Origin: Leptofilum sp050292445
GTDB lineage: Bacteria > Chloroflexota > Anaerolineae > Promineifilales > Promineifilaceae
Length of the DNA stretch: 21,651 nucleotides
Assembly: GCA_050292445.1 (NCBI GenBank)
Contig: JBNKLQ010000085.1
Span: 1-21,651, forward strand
Direction: 5' to 3'
In this document: positions 7,899 through 15,549 of the stretch, one piece after another
Numbering within the stretch: position 1 is the first letter of the stretch
Layout: the number at the start of each line of letters is the position of its first letter
Program-made: the position numbers and the translations under genes
Notes under the pieces: model-generated
What the model was told of the DNA's origin: nothing
What the model saw: the letters and a program-made list of their open reading frames with translations, nothing else
Databases searched by the model: none

Positions 7899-8579
7899 TT
7901 AGTTGGTAGCGGGAAGTGTGTCAGCGAGATAACCATCAATTTGGGATTGAACCATCGGGCCGCGATGAATGGCGGTGACTTCCCCATTTCTGTTGATGAA
8001 GAAGGTCGTGGGCAGGACATTGGCCACGCCATACAACTCAGAAACGATGCCTTCGTTGTCGAGAACGGCCGTAAAGTTCAACCCCAATTCCTCAAAAAAG
8101 TTGGCTACATCCTCTGTCGGTTCTTGTTGGTCTAGCGCCAAAATAACCAGCCCATCTTCCTGATGAGCCTGATACGCGGCTTCTAGCTCAGGCATTTCTA
8201 TGCGGCAGGGCCCACACCAGGTTGCCCAAAAATTGATGATTACGGGCTGCCCCGCGTAGTTACTCAACTGCACCGGATTACCTGCTACATCGTTGAGGGC
8301 AAAATCATAGGCTTGCGCGCCAATTTCTAGCGGGCCGCCACCGATTGGCAACTGATTGGCGTTGGTTTCAGCTGATTCAAAAGCAGGCACTTGTTCCAGA
8401 ATTGAAGAGCCAGCCTCTGTTGTGTCCGTTGCTGCCTCGCCAAAGAGGCTGCCACCGAAAATGATAAGGGTAAGGGCCAACCCTAAAATGGTGAACCCAC
8501 CGACGATGAGCAAGGGGTTACGGCCGTTTCCCCCCACGCTTTTCTTCTTTTTTTGTTCTGAACTATCCTGGGACATCAT
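7899..8579 (-). CDS. TlpA/ResA/CcmG-type membrane-anchored thioredoxin
   Basis: A protein of 226 aa. A Lys-rich cytoplasmic N-terminus, a single membrane anchor (~22-45), a low-complexity linker, then an extracytoplasmic thioredoxin fold (~85-222). The active site is W121-C122-G123-P124-C125 within VIINFWATWCGPCRIEMPEL, and the cis-Pro region is NVLPTTFFINRNGEV. Proteins of this type reduce apocytochrome c heme-binding cysteines, drawing electrons from CcdA/DsbD. Its place 21 bp downstream of ccdA fits that role exactly. Two ATG codons in tandem (8579 and 8576) could serve as the start; neither has a clear Shine-Dalgarno. It could equally be named resA or ccmG; the sequence alone does not decide. 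Confidence 0.88.
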   Translation of the reverse strand: MMSQDSSEQKKKKSVGGNGRNPLLIVGGFTILGLALTLIIFGGSLFGEAATDTTEAGSSILEQVPAFESAETNANQLPIGGGPLEIGAQAYDFALNDVAGNPVQLSNYAGQPVIINFWATWCGPCRIEMPELEAAYQAHQEDGLVILALDQQEPTEDVANFFEELGLNFTAVLDNEGIVSELYGVANVLPTTFFINRNGEVTAIHRGPMVQSQIDGYLADTLPATN

Positions 8580-8600
8580 GAAATAATTGCTGAAGATAAA

Positions 8601-9719
8601 TTATTGCTGGAAAAGCGCAATAAACTTTTCTTCCAAAACCACAAACCATTCCGAAAACTCGTATTGGCCAAAGAGAGAGTTAATGCTGGTAAGGGTCCCA
8701 TTGAGCATCAACACGGCCAGGATGATAAACAGCGCGCCACTGATTAACTGTGTGGAGTGCAGGTGAACCGTCACCTTCCGTTCCTCGGACCCTGTGTAGA
8801 CCCATAGTGCTGCGCCCAAAAGTGTTACAACCAGCAAGCCAATTTGGTGACCAAGCGTTACGGTCTGGCCTGCAAAAAAGTCAAAGTTAAAGAAAGCAAA
8901 ATCGGCTACGGCGACTAAGACGCGCCAGATAGCCAACGCCCAAACCAAGGCGACCACAAAGGTGTGCGTGTCTAGCTCCCATCCCTTGCCCCGCAGCGCC
9001 CGCCAAAACAGGCTCTGGCGGCTCATACGGCCGAAAAACGTGGAAACAATTAACAGCGGCAGCCCTAACCCCAATGTGTAAATGAAGAGCAGCATCATGC
9101 CATTCCAAACTGAGGTGGTTTGTGCGGCTAATGTCAGCACCGTGCCCAAAATGGGGCCAATGCAGCTGGTCCAGCCTACGGCAAAGCTGAGACCAAAAAT
9201 GTAAGATCCTTTTACTGTAGTGCTTTTGGGCTGCACGCCGCCAGTGCCGCTGGTATCCATGCCGCCAAAACCTTTGCCCAGCAAGCTGAGTACGCCAAAA
9301 ACCATCACCACTGCGCCGCCCACCAAAATGAGCAACTGTTGGTTACGCAGCAATGTCTTGCCCACAGCAAAGCCTACTGCGCCAAATAAAGTAAAGGTTG
9401 TGGCCAGGCCCAGCATGAAGGCAATGGTGTTGGTGGCAATCTGTTTACGTCCGCTTTGGAAAGCAAACGCGAAATAAGCGGTTAGAACGGGTAACGTGCA
9501 GGGGGACACAAAACTGAGTATGCCACCGCCAAACGCCAGCAGAGCCAAGATAATAAATGGCTGTGTTTGCAGTCCAACGGCAAACTCGGGAGCGTTGCTG
9601 CTTTGCGTAAAGGATCCTATGAGGAGAAAAAGAAGAACGGCCGCACCCACACCAATCAGTAATTTTTGGCCTAATGAAAGGGCGCGAATAGGTTCAGGAA
9701 TGGATAGTGATTTGAGCAT
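8601..9719 (-). CDS. ccdA: CcdA/DsbD-like transmembrane thiol-electron transporter
   Basis: A protein of 372 aa with about eight membrane segments. The conserved CcdA core has Cys74 in SFVSPCTLPVLTAYF and Cys186 in GWTSCIGPILG, the membrane cysteine pair that passes electrons from cytoplasmic thioredoxin to outside thiol carriers. An extra N-terminal membrane segment (~20-40) and a C-terminal extension (~240-372, two or three more segments) make it longer than the usual ~230-aa CcdA. The start is good: GGAG (9731-9728) lies 8 nt before ATG 9719. The TlpA-like thioredoxin follows after 21 bp, so the two are probably co-transcribed as a reductive branch for cytochrome c maturation. No DsbD alpha or gamma thioredoxin-like domain is fused. 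Confidence 0.88.
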   Translation of the reverse strand: MLKSLSIPEPIRALSLGQKLLIGVGAAVLLFLLIGSFTQSSNAPEFAVGLQTQPFIILALLAFGGGILSFVSPCTLPVLTAYFAFAFQSGRKQIATNTIAFMLGLATTFTLFGAVGFAVGKTLLRNQQLLILVGGAVVMVFGVLSLLGKGFGGMDTSGTGGVQPKSTTVKGSYIFGLSFAVGWTSCIGPILGTVLTLAAQTTSVWNGMMLLFIYTLGLGLPLLIVSTFFGRMSRQSLFWRALRGKGWELDTHTFVVALVWALAIWRVLVAVADFAFFNFDFFAGQTVTLGHQIGLLVVTLLGAALWVYTGSEERKVTVHLHSTQLISGALFIILAVLMLNGTLTSINSLFGQYEFSEWFVVLEEKFIALFQQ

Positions 9720-9764
9720 AGCGTGATCTCCGCTGCAAAATAAATGTTGATTTTTATGTGATCG

Positions 9765-9779
9765 GCAAAAAGTTTTTGC
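9765..9779. promoter_or_regulatory. Perfect inverted repeat upstream of ccdA
   Basis: GCAAAAA-G-TTTTTGC (9765-9779), 46 bp before the ccdA start in the 201-bp gap after the ccmD-like gene. It looks like an operator half-site pair. No convincing promoter was resolved beside it. The outer GCAAAA/TTTTGC is shared with the dyad at 47-66. Confidence 0.3.
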
Positions 9780-9920
9780 AGAATGCCCAAGGTGATTGGA
9801 CTGACTTCTTAGATGGGGAGCCGCTGTTGATTCTTACCTGTGGGCAAAACGGCCGTATACCATCACCCCAAGTATGCTCCGAAACAATTAAGAAAAAGTA
9901 ACAGAGCCTACGAAGTGTAG

Positions 9921-10130
9921 CTACCCAGTCGTTTCCTCATCATCCTGTAATAATCTTTCCATCAGCTGAATGTCTTGCCGCAGATTTCGCTGCCGCACGG
10001 CCAGGCTCACAATATAAACCAGGCCAATCACGGCCATCACTGTATAGCCAAGCATCAAATAATTGTTGAAAGTATTTGATGTAACGCTGGATTGCCAGGC
10101 GATATTTAGGAAAAACAAATTCATAAACAT
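9921..10130 (-). CDS. CcmD-like small membrane protein
   Basis: A protein of 69 aa. A short hydrophobic N-terminus is followed by one membrane segment (~25-46, NYLMLGYTVMAVIGLVYIVSL) and a charged cytoplasmic tail (RQRNLRQDIQLMERLLQDDEE). This is the layout of CcmD, which holds CcmE to the CcmABC complex. Identification rests on size, topology and place directly after ccmC, because CcmD sequences are poorly conserved. The start ATG (10130) shares its A with the ccmC stop (TAATG), and GGAGG lies 9 nt upstream, indicating translational coupling. A second ATG two codons later is possible. Confidence 0.72.
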   Translation of the reverse strand: MFMNLFFLNIAWQSSVTSNTFNNYLMLGYTVMAVIGLVYIVSLAVRQRNLRQDIQLMERLLQDDEETTG

Positions 10131-10888
10131 TACGCCTTTCCTCCCTGCAAGCGAGAAGCCACGCGCATTTTTAACGAATCAACATTGTCCGTTAGGTATT
10201 GCAGGCGCAGCCGATTCAGCATCCAGGCAATATACAAAATTGTGAATGAGATGGTATTTGCGGTGAGCGTGATGCCCATTTTCATGGATTCCAACCCCGG
10301 AGCAAAATCTTGCAGTCCTTCAGCCTCAGAAGCAGTTTGTACAGTTTCTATCGTGCCCCCAAAGACCACTGGGTGAATATCCCGGAAAATGCGGATGCTG
10401 ATATAGGTCATAATAATGGTTACAAAGGCGATAATTACGTAAACGGCCGCAAATCGTGCCCGCTTTTCTTCTTCTTCAATGGCCCCACGGAGCATAAAGT
10501 AGGCTGCATAAGTTAGCCAAGCTACGGTAATGAGCGTCAGGCGCGGACTCCAATCCCACCAGGTGTTCCAGGCCGGCTTGCCCCAAACCGAACCGGCCGC
10601 CGTGGCAATCGTCAAGAAAACCAGGCCAATTTCTACAGAAGAAAGCGCGATGGTGTCCCAAATGCGCTCTTTACGTCGCAAATAAAGCGCACCACCAACC
10701 AGCGCCACAAAAAAGGCAACAGCCCCTACCCAGGCGCTGCCCACATGGAAATAAAAAATACGCTGCACATTGCCCATCGTGCGTTCAGTGGGTGCATAGA
10801 AAAAATTCATGCCCAGGCTCACGATCAGAGCAATGGCTGCCAGCCAATTTAAAGGGGGAATCCATCGATTCAATTTAGCCAAACTCAT
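10130..10888 (-). CDS. ccmC: Heme exporter/handling protein CcmC
   Basis: A protein of 252 aa with six membrane segments, matching CcmC. The tryptophan-rich heme-handling motif WGKPAWNTWWDWSPRLT occupies 102-118. The two axial-ligand histidines of the family are candidate His48 (FYFHVGSAW) and His172 (DIHPVVFGG). CcmC presents heme to CcmE on the outer face of the membrane in System I cytochrome c maturation. The start is well marked: AAGGAG (10902-10897) lies 8 nt before ATG 10888. It follows ccmB after 130 bp and overlaps the ccmD-like gene by 1 nt. The segment between the WWD motif and His172 carries an E-E-E-E-K stretch in a cytoplasmic loop. Confidence 0.92.
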   Translation of the reverse strand: MSLAKLNRWIPPLNWLAAIALIVSLGMNFFYAPTERTMGNVQRIFYFHVGSAWVGAVAFFVALVGGALYLRRKERIWDTIALSSVEIGLVFLTIATAAGSVWGKPAWNTWWDWSPRLTLITVAWLTYAAYFMLRGAIEEEEKRARFAAVYVIIAFVTIIMTYISIRIFRDIHPVVFGGTIETVQTASEAEGLQDFAPGLESMKMGITLTANTISFTILYIAWMLNRLRLQYLTDNVDSLKMRVASRLQGGKA

Positions 10889-11018
10889 ATTGACAACTCC
10901 TTCCTGTTTCTTTCTTTTCTGTAACGGTAAACTCTTCTATCGATCTAGGATACCAAACATTCTTTTAGCGTAGGCAAATTTATCACGATCTGTTTAATCC
11001 AACAGGTTTGGGGGTCCC

Positions 11019-11744
11019 TTACGATTCCACAACAAGATGATAGGTGAAGAGACCTGTGGCCAAAATGGCCAGATCGTAAGCGGCAACCAGCGAAACCATA
11101 CTGCGAATTGTTGAATATTCAGGGACGGCGTTCATCATTTCTCCAACGGCCGTTGCTGCTGGCAAAATGAGAGGAAGCACCAAAGGCATCAGCAAAATCG
11201 GTAACAACACCTCTTTCGCCCGGGTCTGCATGGTCATGGATGTGATGAGTACCCCAGCGCCAACGTACCCAACAGTGCCCATAAACAAGACCAGCAATAC
11301 CACTGGCTGCCAAAACGGCTTGTCAAAGAAGATGATGAATACAAAAACCAGCACTACTTCCAGCAAAAGTGTAAAAATAGTAACGCTGATGACTTTGGCC
11401 AGGTAAATGGCGCGCCGATCAATGGGAGCAATTAATATGGCGTCAATGTTTTGGTTTTCCCGTTCAATGGCCAATGACCGGTTTAACCCCAGCGTGCCTG
11501 CCAGCAAAATGGTGGCCCAGAGCAGCCCGGTGGCCACATTGCGCGCTGCATCCAACTCGGTTTCCAGGGCAAAGTTAAACATGATGACAGTAACCAGGGA
11601 AAACATGGCCATCACGCTAATGGTTTGCCGGGTGTGTTTTTCAATCTGTAAATCCTTCCAGACAATGGCCCAAACGGCCGCTACGAATTGATTACTCAGC
11701 AGGGGTCCAGATTTAGATTGTGTTGCTGTGGTTAACTTACCCAT
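11019..11744 (-). CDS. ccmB: Heme exporter permease CcmB
   Basis: A protein of 241 aa from ATG 11744. It begins near LSNQFVAAVWAIVWKDLQIEKHTRQ, the usual cytoplasmic amphipathic start of CcmB, and has about six membrane segments with the family-typical G-T-L-G-L-N-R-S-L-A-I-E-R-E and A-P-I-D-R loops. CcmB is the membrane subunit of the CcmAB ATPase, which releases holo-CcmE from CcmC. ATG 11744 overlaps the ccmA stop by 8 nt, which fits translational coupling. The frame stays open to another ATG at 11789, which would add 15 residues and overlap ccmA by 53 nt; I consider that less likely. Neither start has a strong Shine-Dalgarno. Confidence 0.9.
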   Translation of the reverse strand: MGKLTTATQSKSGPLLSNQFVAAVWAIVWKDLQIEKHTRQTISVMAMFSLVTVIMFNFALETELDAARNVATGLLWATILLAGTLGLNRSLAIERENQNIDAILIAPIDRRAIYLAKVISVTIFTLLLEVVLVFVFIIFFDKPFWQPVVLLVLFMGTVGYVGAGVLITSMTMQTRAKEVLLPILLMPLVLPLILPAATAVGEMMNAVPEYSTIRSMVSLVAAYDLAILATGLFTYHLVVES

Positions 11745-12465
11745 TTGCTGTGTTTGCCATCCCTGCTTTGCGGCCTGTCTGTTCCGCATAGATGTCTAAA
11801 AATTCGGTGCCGCTAACTTCTCCATTGGCAATTTCCTGCACGATCTTGCCCCGGCTCAGGATTGCCACCCGGTCGCACAAAGTAAGGCCATGGACCAGGT
11901 CATGGGTGATCATCAGAATGGTACGGCCGTTTTCCGATTCGCGCCGTAACAAATCATCCAACAAAGCAGAAGCATCTTGATCTAACCCTGTATACGGCTC
12001 ATCCAACAGCAGCACATCTGGTTCGTGCAGCGTGGCGCGAGCCAGAGTCAAACGCTGCATCATCCCCCGTGAAAAAGTGCGCACGGCGTCTCGCTCGCGC
12101 GCTGCCAACCCTACACGCTTTAAGGCTGCCAATACCCTGTCTTCACTGTTATCCAACTGGTACAGCTTGGCAAAAAAATGAAGATTTTCTGCTGCGGTCA
12201 GATCCCCGTAAAGCAGCGTCTGGTGCGAAACCAGTCCGATGTGTTGCCGCACACGGTCACTAAAGCCAGGCATCAACCAGCCGCCAATCTTTACTTCACC
12301 GGCTGTTGGCTTTAAAAGGGTAGCCACAATGCGCATGAGCGTTGACTTGCCTGCGCCGTTTGGCCCTACCAGCGTGACAAACGCACCGGGGACCACATGC
12401 AGGTTCACCCCGCGCAGCACCGGATTAAAGCCATATTGTTTTATTAGTCCATTAATCTGAATCAT
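11737..12465 (-). CDS. ccmA: Heme exporter ATP-binding protein CcmA
   Basis: A 242-aa ABC ATPase. Walker A GPNGAGKST at 34-42 (Lys40), Q-loop Gln82, signature TFSRGMMQR at 130-138 (the CcmA-type variant of LSGGQ), Walker B LLLDE at 152-156, and H-loop His188. As the first gene of ccmA-B-C-D it powers the CcmABCD complex that frees heme-loaded CcmE. No Shine-Dalgarno precedes ATG 12465. Instead TAAAAT ends 7 nt upstream, suggesting a leaderless transcript. Other exporter ATPases share these motifs, but the adjoining ccmB and ccmC settle the assignment. Confidence 0.92.
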   Translation of the reverse strand: MIQINGLIKQYGFNPVLRGVNLHVVPGAFVTLVGPNGAGKSTLMRIVATLLKPTAGEVKIGGWLMPGFSDRVRQHIGLVSHQTLLYGDLTAAENLHFFAKLYQLDNSEDRVLAALKRVGLAARERDAVRTFSRGMMQRLTLARATLHEPDVLLLDEPYTGLDQDASALLDDLLRRESENGRTILMITHDLVHGLTLCDRVAILSRGKIVQEIANGEVSGTEFLDIYAEQTGRKAGMANTANG

Positions 12466-12471
12466 CAGCCA

Positions 12472-12499
12472 ATTTTAGGTTCTCTTATGCTTTCGGCAA
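12472..12499 (-). promoter_or_regulatory. Candidate leaderless promoter of the ccm operon
   Basis: Minus strand: -35 TTGCCG (12499-12494, 4 of 6), 16-bp spacer, -10 TAAAAT (12477-12472, 5 of 6). The -10 ends 7 nt before ATG 12465. A second option just upstream is CTGACA (12513-12508), 18 bp, CATAAG (12489-12484), which would give a leader of about 12 nt. Confidence 0.4.
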
Positions 12500-12590
12500 G
12501 TGTTGATTGTCAGGGGCATTCTCATGACACATAACATGTACTTATTAGCATTATAAGTAATTTGATGATTAAGTGGAGAACGGAAAGTAG

Positions 12591-12639
12591 CTTAAAACGA
12601 AAGCAACGAGGATCGTTGCCGTTCACCTTACTTAAAACG
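12591..12639. promoter_or_regulatory. Paired direct repeats flanking a dyad, possible regulator-binding region
   Basis: CTTAAAACG at 12591-12599 and 12631-12639 enclose the 7-bp dyad GCAACGA/TCGTTGC (12603-12619). The 40-bp repeat distance is close to four helical turns. It lies 125-175 bp upstream of ccmA and over 200 bp upstream of the plus-strand promoter at 12841. Regulatory function is inference. Confidence 0.3.
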
Positions 12640-12840
12640 CTTTGCGCATAGATGTTTCCCGCTTTTTCTAAAGGATCATCTGTGCAAGTCTTCACGAACT
12701 CTTAACTAAGAGAGTGCAAAATACTGGTTTCCAGGCAAAAATGGGCTAATTTTGCCCCTAATATAGTACTAAGGTCAGGGACAACCAGGCGGCAGAATAG
12801 TGACAATTCCCCAAATTTTGCTATTATGTCTACTATATAG

Positions 12841-12870
12841 TTGCACGGCTGGCAAATATTCTTCTATAAT
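12841..12870 (+). promoter_or_regulatory. Promoter of the two-TM protein gene
   Basis: -35 TTGCAC (12841-12846, 4 of 6), 18-bp spacer, -10 TATAAT (12865-12870, perfect). The expected start near 12877 lies ahead of a GGGAAGAGGG purine-rich ribosome site (12885-12894). This promoter overlaps the first codons of the longest open frame, so translation must begin downstream. Confidence 0.55.
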
Positions 12871-12903
12871 AGCGCTCAACCTTTGGGAAGAGGGTTTATT
12901 AAT

Positions 12904-13728
12904 TTGCTATTGAACTTAACTGGAACAATTACCCCTTGGATTTTGGGGACACTCATTATATTACTGCTGCTTGCTCTGGCTGTTGTATTTAAGTCTTGGC
13001 GAGAGATGAAGCGTTCGCCATACTTTTTTATGCGGCTTCAAGCAGAAAAGCGCCTACAAACCTACTCGTTTGCGAGTTTGGGTTTATTGGCAGTTTGTGT
13101 ATTGTTTTCATTCTATGCATTACGTCCCCCAGTAGATAACACCCCCCTTGTTGCTGTACTTACAAATGCAAAACCCGTTTCGGATGAGGTTGCTGCCTTA
13201 ACAAAATCTGACAGTGTTGGGGTGGAGTTTGTTGCCGAAACGGCCGTTTCCTCCCAAACTATTTCTACGACTGGCAATGAACCGCTCTTTTTGACCGATG
13301 CCGATTCATTGGTGCAAGCGGCTCTAACTTTACCGGACGAATTTAATCGTTTTGAGCCACGGGTTGAACTTAAAGAAGAAACGGAATTGGGTGCCATCAG
13401 CTTCTCTACAAAAATTGATGATGAGTATGAGGCTGTTGATCCGACCAATATTTTTGCCGTTGGTTCATATACCGTTTATGCTACCTTCTCTTATGATGGC
13501 ATGGCAGATGGTATGTCTTGGGCCTGGGTTTGGCGTCATGACGGTGAAGTGGTAGACGGTGGCAATGAGCATTGGGAATATGGGAATGATGGCCCTGGCT
13601 ACATTTACTATAACCCAGAAGATGGCTTCCGCGCCGGGGAGTATACTTTGGAAGTTTGGGTTAATGGGGAACTGTTCACTCGTTCCAACATGCGCATGAC
13701 CGGCTCTGCTTTGTCATCCGGTAACTAA
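12904..13728 (+). CDS. Two-TM membrane protein with an extracellular beta-sandwich domain, function unknown
   Basis: A protein of 274 aa from a TTG start. The frame is open from TTG 12841, but that codon lies in the -35 box of a good promoter. TTG 12904 follows the purine-rich ribosome site at 12885-12894 by about 9-10 nt. Two membrane segments (~9-30 and ~56-75) bracket a basic loop (KSWREMKRSPYFFMRLQAEKR), so both ends should face outside. A Ser/Thr/Glu-rich stretch follows. The C-terminal ~90 residues (from ~182) form a likely beta-sandwich: VGSYTVYATFSYDGM, W-A-W-V-W-R-H-D-G-E, and a closing AGEYTLEVWVNGELFTRSNMRMTG. That closing pattern is common in bacterial extracellular Ig-like domains. 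I do not recognise the family. Two terminators follow it. Confidence 0.72.
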   Translation: MLLNLTGTITPWILGTLIILLLLALAVVFKSWREMKRSPYFFMRLQAEKRLQTYSFASLGLLAVCVLFSFYALRPPVDNTPLVAVLTNAKPVSDEVAALTKSDSVGVEFVAETAVSSQTISTTGNEPLFLTDADSLVQAALTLPDEFNRFEPRVELKEETELGAISFSTKIDDEYEAVDPTNIFAVGSYTVYATFSYDGMADGMSWAWVWRHDGEVVDGGNEHWEYGNDGPGYIYYNPEDGFRAGEYTLEVWVNGELFTRSNMRMTGSALSSGN

Positions 13729-13742
13729 ACTAAATTTGCAAT

Positions 13743-13778
13743 CAACAAGGTGCGGCCGTTTGGCTGCATTGTTGTTTT
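13743..13778 (+). terminator. Intrinsic terminator 1 after the two-TM protein gene
   Basis: Arm 13743-13757 and arm 13762-13774 pair as CAACAA/TTGTTG, a two-G bulge, then TGCGGCC/GGCTGCA, closed by a GTTT loop and followed by TTTT (13775-13778). It lies 15 bp past the stop codon and includes a GCGGCCGT variant of the iterated octamer. Confidence 0.6.
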
Positions 13779-13804
13779 GAAGGAAGAGAAGAGGAAGAAG
13801 GGAT

Positions 13805-13830
13805 AAGCCCGGCCATTTGGCCGGGCTTTT
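13805..13830. terminator. Intrinsic terminator 2 between convergent genes
   Basis: Perfect 10-bp stem AAGCCCGGCC (13805-13814) / GGCCGGGCTT (13819-13828) with an ATTT loop, followed by TT on the plus strand. Read leftward, the stem is not followed by a T-run. It most likely stops plus-strand transcription and, as a very stable hairpin, may also end murJ, whose stop is 13 bp away. Confidence 0.75.
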
Positions 13831-13842
13831 GGTTTGGTAGGG

Positions 13843-15489
13843 TTAACGACTTAGTCGGCGACGGCCGTATAACCACAACCGATTAAGCTCTTCCAGCCGC
13901 AGCCCGGCGCAGGCCAATAGATAAATCACGCTGCCCAGACCGCCCACCATAATAAACTGCATTAGCAATTGCCACAGCCCCGCAGCTGGCTGCAAGTTTG
14001 TTTGTGTTAGCCACATGCCACCCGCCATAAGTAAAGTGGCTATACTCATACGCCACAAACCTTTTAGCAGCGATTTACCCTGGATGCCACCTAACTTGCG
14101 CCGCAACAGCCATAGCAGCAGCAGCACTTCAGCGACATTTGAGATGCTAAAGCCAAGAGCCAACCCGCCTAAAGGTAGCCATCCTTGTTGGGGGAAAATT
14201 GTCTGGCTAAACCAAAGACTCAACACCCACATGATGAGAATTTGCACCCCGCCAGCTAAAACTGGCGTCAACGTGTCGCTGAGTGCATAGAATGTTCGAG
14301 CAACGACCTCTAAGGTGAGTAAGGGAAGCAAACCTAAGGCATAAAATAACAATGCCCAGCTAATCAAGGCAACATCTTCATCTCCCATGATTCCCCATTC
14401 AAATAACAGCGAAACAACTGGCTGATTCAAAATGGCAAAAACAGCCGAAAATGGTAGTCCTAAAAACAACACAATACGCAGGGAATCGGCTAAAATTTGG
14501 CGCATTTCTTCATAGGCACCACGCGCTGCTAAAGTTGAAAGTGTAGGAAACGCCGCAATGCCCAACGCCTGCCCAATGAATCCCTGTGGCATGATGATTA
14601 GCCGAAAGGCAGCGTTTAAGGCGGGTAAACTGCCAGTCACCATCGGATCAGTAAGCAGGATGACGAGAAATTTATTGACTTCGCTAAAGGACAATCCCAA
14701 TACACGGGGGGACATCAACTTAAGTACCTGCTTGACGCCAGGATCGCGCAGAGAGAAGACGGCCGTATACTTCGCCTTCTTTTGCCAAAGCCCAGGCAAC
14801 TGCACCGCAAAATGCCCCAATGCGCCGACCACCGTACCTACAGCGAACCCAATGGCTACCTCTTCTGGCTCTCGACCAGGCCAGAGCAGACCGCCAGCAA
14901 TAATGCCAATGTTGTAGACAGTCGGGGCCAGCGCTGGCAGCAAAAAATGCTGGCGGGCATTCAGCGCCCCCATAATCACCCCGCTGGCGCCAAAAATGAT
15001 GGGCGACAGCAACATGATGCGCATCAAACGCACCGTCAGCGGCAGCAGGTCTGGGTTATTGGCCACTTTTTCATCTGCCAGCCAGTGCACCAGTTCAGGG
15101 GCAAAAAAAATGCTGAGGAGGGAAACGGCCGTTACAACCACCGTCACCAAATTAATCACATTAGAAAACAGTCGCCAGCCACCTTCACTGTCGTCTTGCT
15201 CAAAGTAGGCGGCAAAGGTAGGGATAAATGCGGAGCCAATGGCCCCACCAGCAATGATCAAAAAGATAGTTTCGGGAAAGCGTACTGCAATTTCATATGC
15301 TTCAGCTGGCAGTGTGGTGACGGCCAGATTAGCTTTAATAACAATATCACGCACCAAACCCACAATTCGGCTTAGCAAAACGGCTGCGCTTACCAGTCCG
15401 GCAGCGCGCATGACTAACGAGTGGCTGTTGGGAACGGCCGTTTCCAACACAGGTTTATTTTTATTCTTGTTCTCATTCTCAACAGACAT
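13843..15489 (-). CDS. murJ: Lipid II flippase MurJ (MviN family)
   Basis: A protein of 548 aa with about 14 membrane segments, as expected for MurJ. The N-terminal hallmark SLVMRAAGLVSAAVLLSRIVGLVRDIVI, the segment RFPETIFLIIAGGAIGSAFIPTFAAYF, and central MSPRVLGLSFSEVNKF are all typical of MviN/MurJ. MurJ moves the peptidoglycan precursor lipid II to the outer face of the cytoplasmic membrane. A 25-residue hydrophilic N-terminus rich in Asn, Lys and Glu precedes the first membrane segment. ATG 15489 has no Shine-Dalgarno, but TATAAT (15503-15498) ends 9 nt upstream, so the message may be nearly leaderless. A distant relative exporting another lipid-linked oligosaccharide is possible, but the length and motifs favour MurJ. 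Confidence 0.9.
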   Translation of the reverse strand: MSVENENKNKNKPVLETAVPNSHSLVMRAAGLVSAAVLLSRIVGLVRDIVIKANLAVTTLPAEAYEIAVRFPETIFLIIAGGAIGSAFIPTFAAYFEQDDSEGGWRLFSNVINLVTVVVTAVSLLSIFFAPELVHWLADEKVANNPDLLPLTVRLMRIMLLSPIIFGASGVIMGALNARQHFLLPALAPTVYNIGIIAGGLLWPGREPEEVAIGFAVGTVVGALGHFAVQLPGLWQKKAKYTAVFSLRDPGVKQVLKLMSPRVLGLSFSEVNKFLVILLTDPMVTGSLPALNAAFRLIIMPQGFIGQALGIAAFPTLSTLAARGAYEEMRQILADSLRIVLFLGLPFSAVFAILNQPVVSLLFEWGIMGDEDVALISWALLFYALGLLPLLTLEVVARTFYALSDTLTPVLAGGVQILIMWVLSLWFSQTIFPQQGWLPLGGLALGFSISNVAEVLLLLWLLRRKLGGIQGKSLLKGLWRMSIATLLMAGGMWLTQTNLQPAAGLWQLLMQFIMVGGLGSVIYLLACAGLRLEELNRLWLYGRRRLSR

Positions 15490-15497
15490 GGGCGAGG

Positions 15498-15503
15498 ATT
15501 ATA
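15498..15503 (-). promoter_or_regulatory. -10 element of murJ, nearly leaderless
   Basis: TATAAT on the minus strand (15503-15498), perfect, ending 9 nt before ATG 15489. The -35 position falls in the A/T run 15518-15526 of the adjacent terminator and does not match consensus, so the promoter would depend on the -10. Confidence 0.4.
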
Positions 15504-15517
15504 CGTGAGGCAGCGGT

Positions 15518-15549
15518 AAAAAAAAATGGGCTGGCAATATTGCCAGCCC
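15518..15549 (-). terminator. Leftward-pointing intrinsic terminator upstream of murJ
   Basis: A perfect 22-bp palindrome (15528-15549; arms GGGCTGGCAAT and ATTGCCAGCCC). On the minus strand it is followed, after one A, by nine T residues (15526-15518). This is a textbook terminator for transcripts running leftward, located 29-60 bp before the murJ ATG. No annotated leftward gene lies to its right before the divergent glycosyltransferase gene. Confidence 0.8.

Larger units (their letters stand above)
12466..12840. other. Divergent intergenic region between ccmA and the two-TM protein gene
   Basis: No gene is supported. It contains the ccmA promoter candidates at its left end. A minus-strand TATAAT (12555-12550) has no matching -35. 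There are two direct copies of CTTAAAACG exactly 40 bp apart (12591-12599, 12631-12639), and between them a perfect inverted repeat GCAACGA-GGA-TCGTTGC (12603-12619). Unusually for a gap of this size in this window, it contains no ACGGCCGT. Confidence 0.55.

Noticed and set aside
14782..15375. A 197-codon open frame on the plus strand inside murJ
   Set aside because: It is antisense to a clear MurJ sequence, has a His/Gln/Arg-rich composition with no domain, and no ribosome site.
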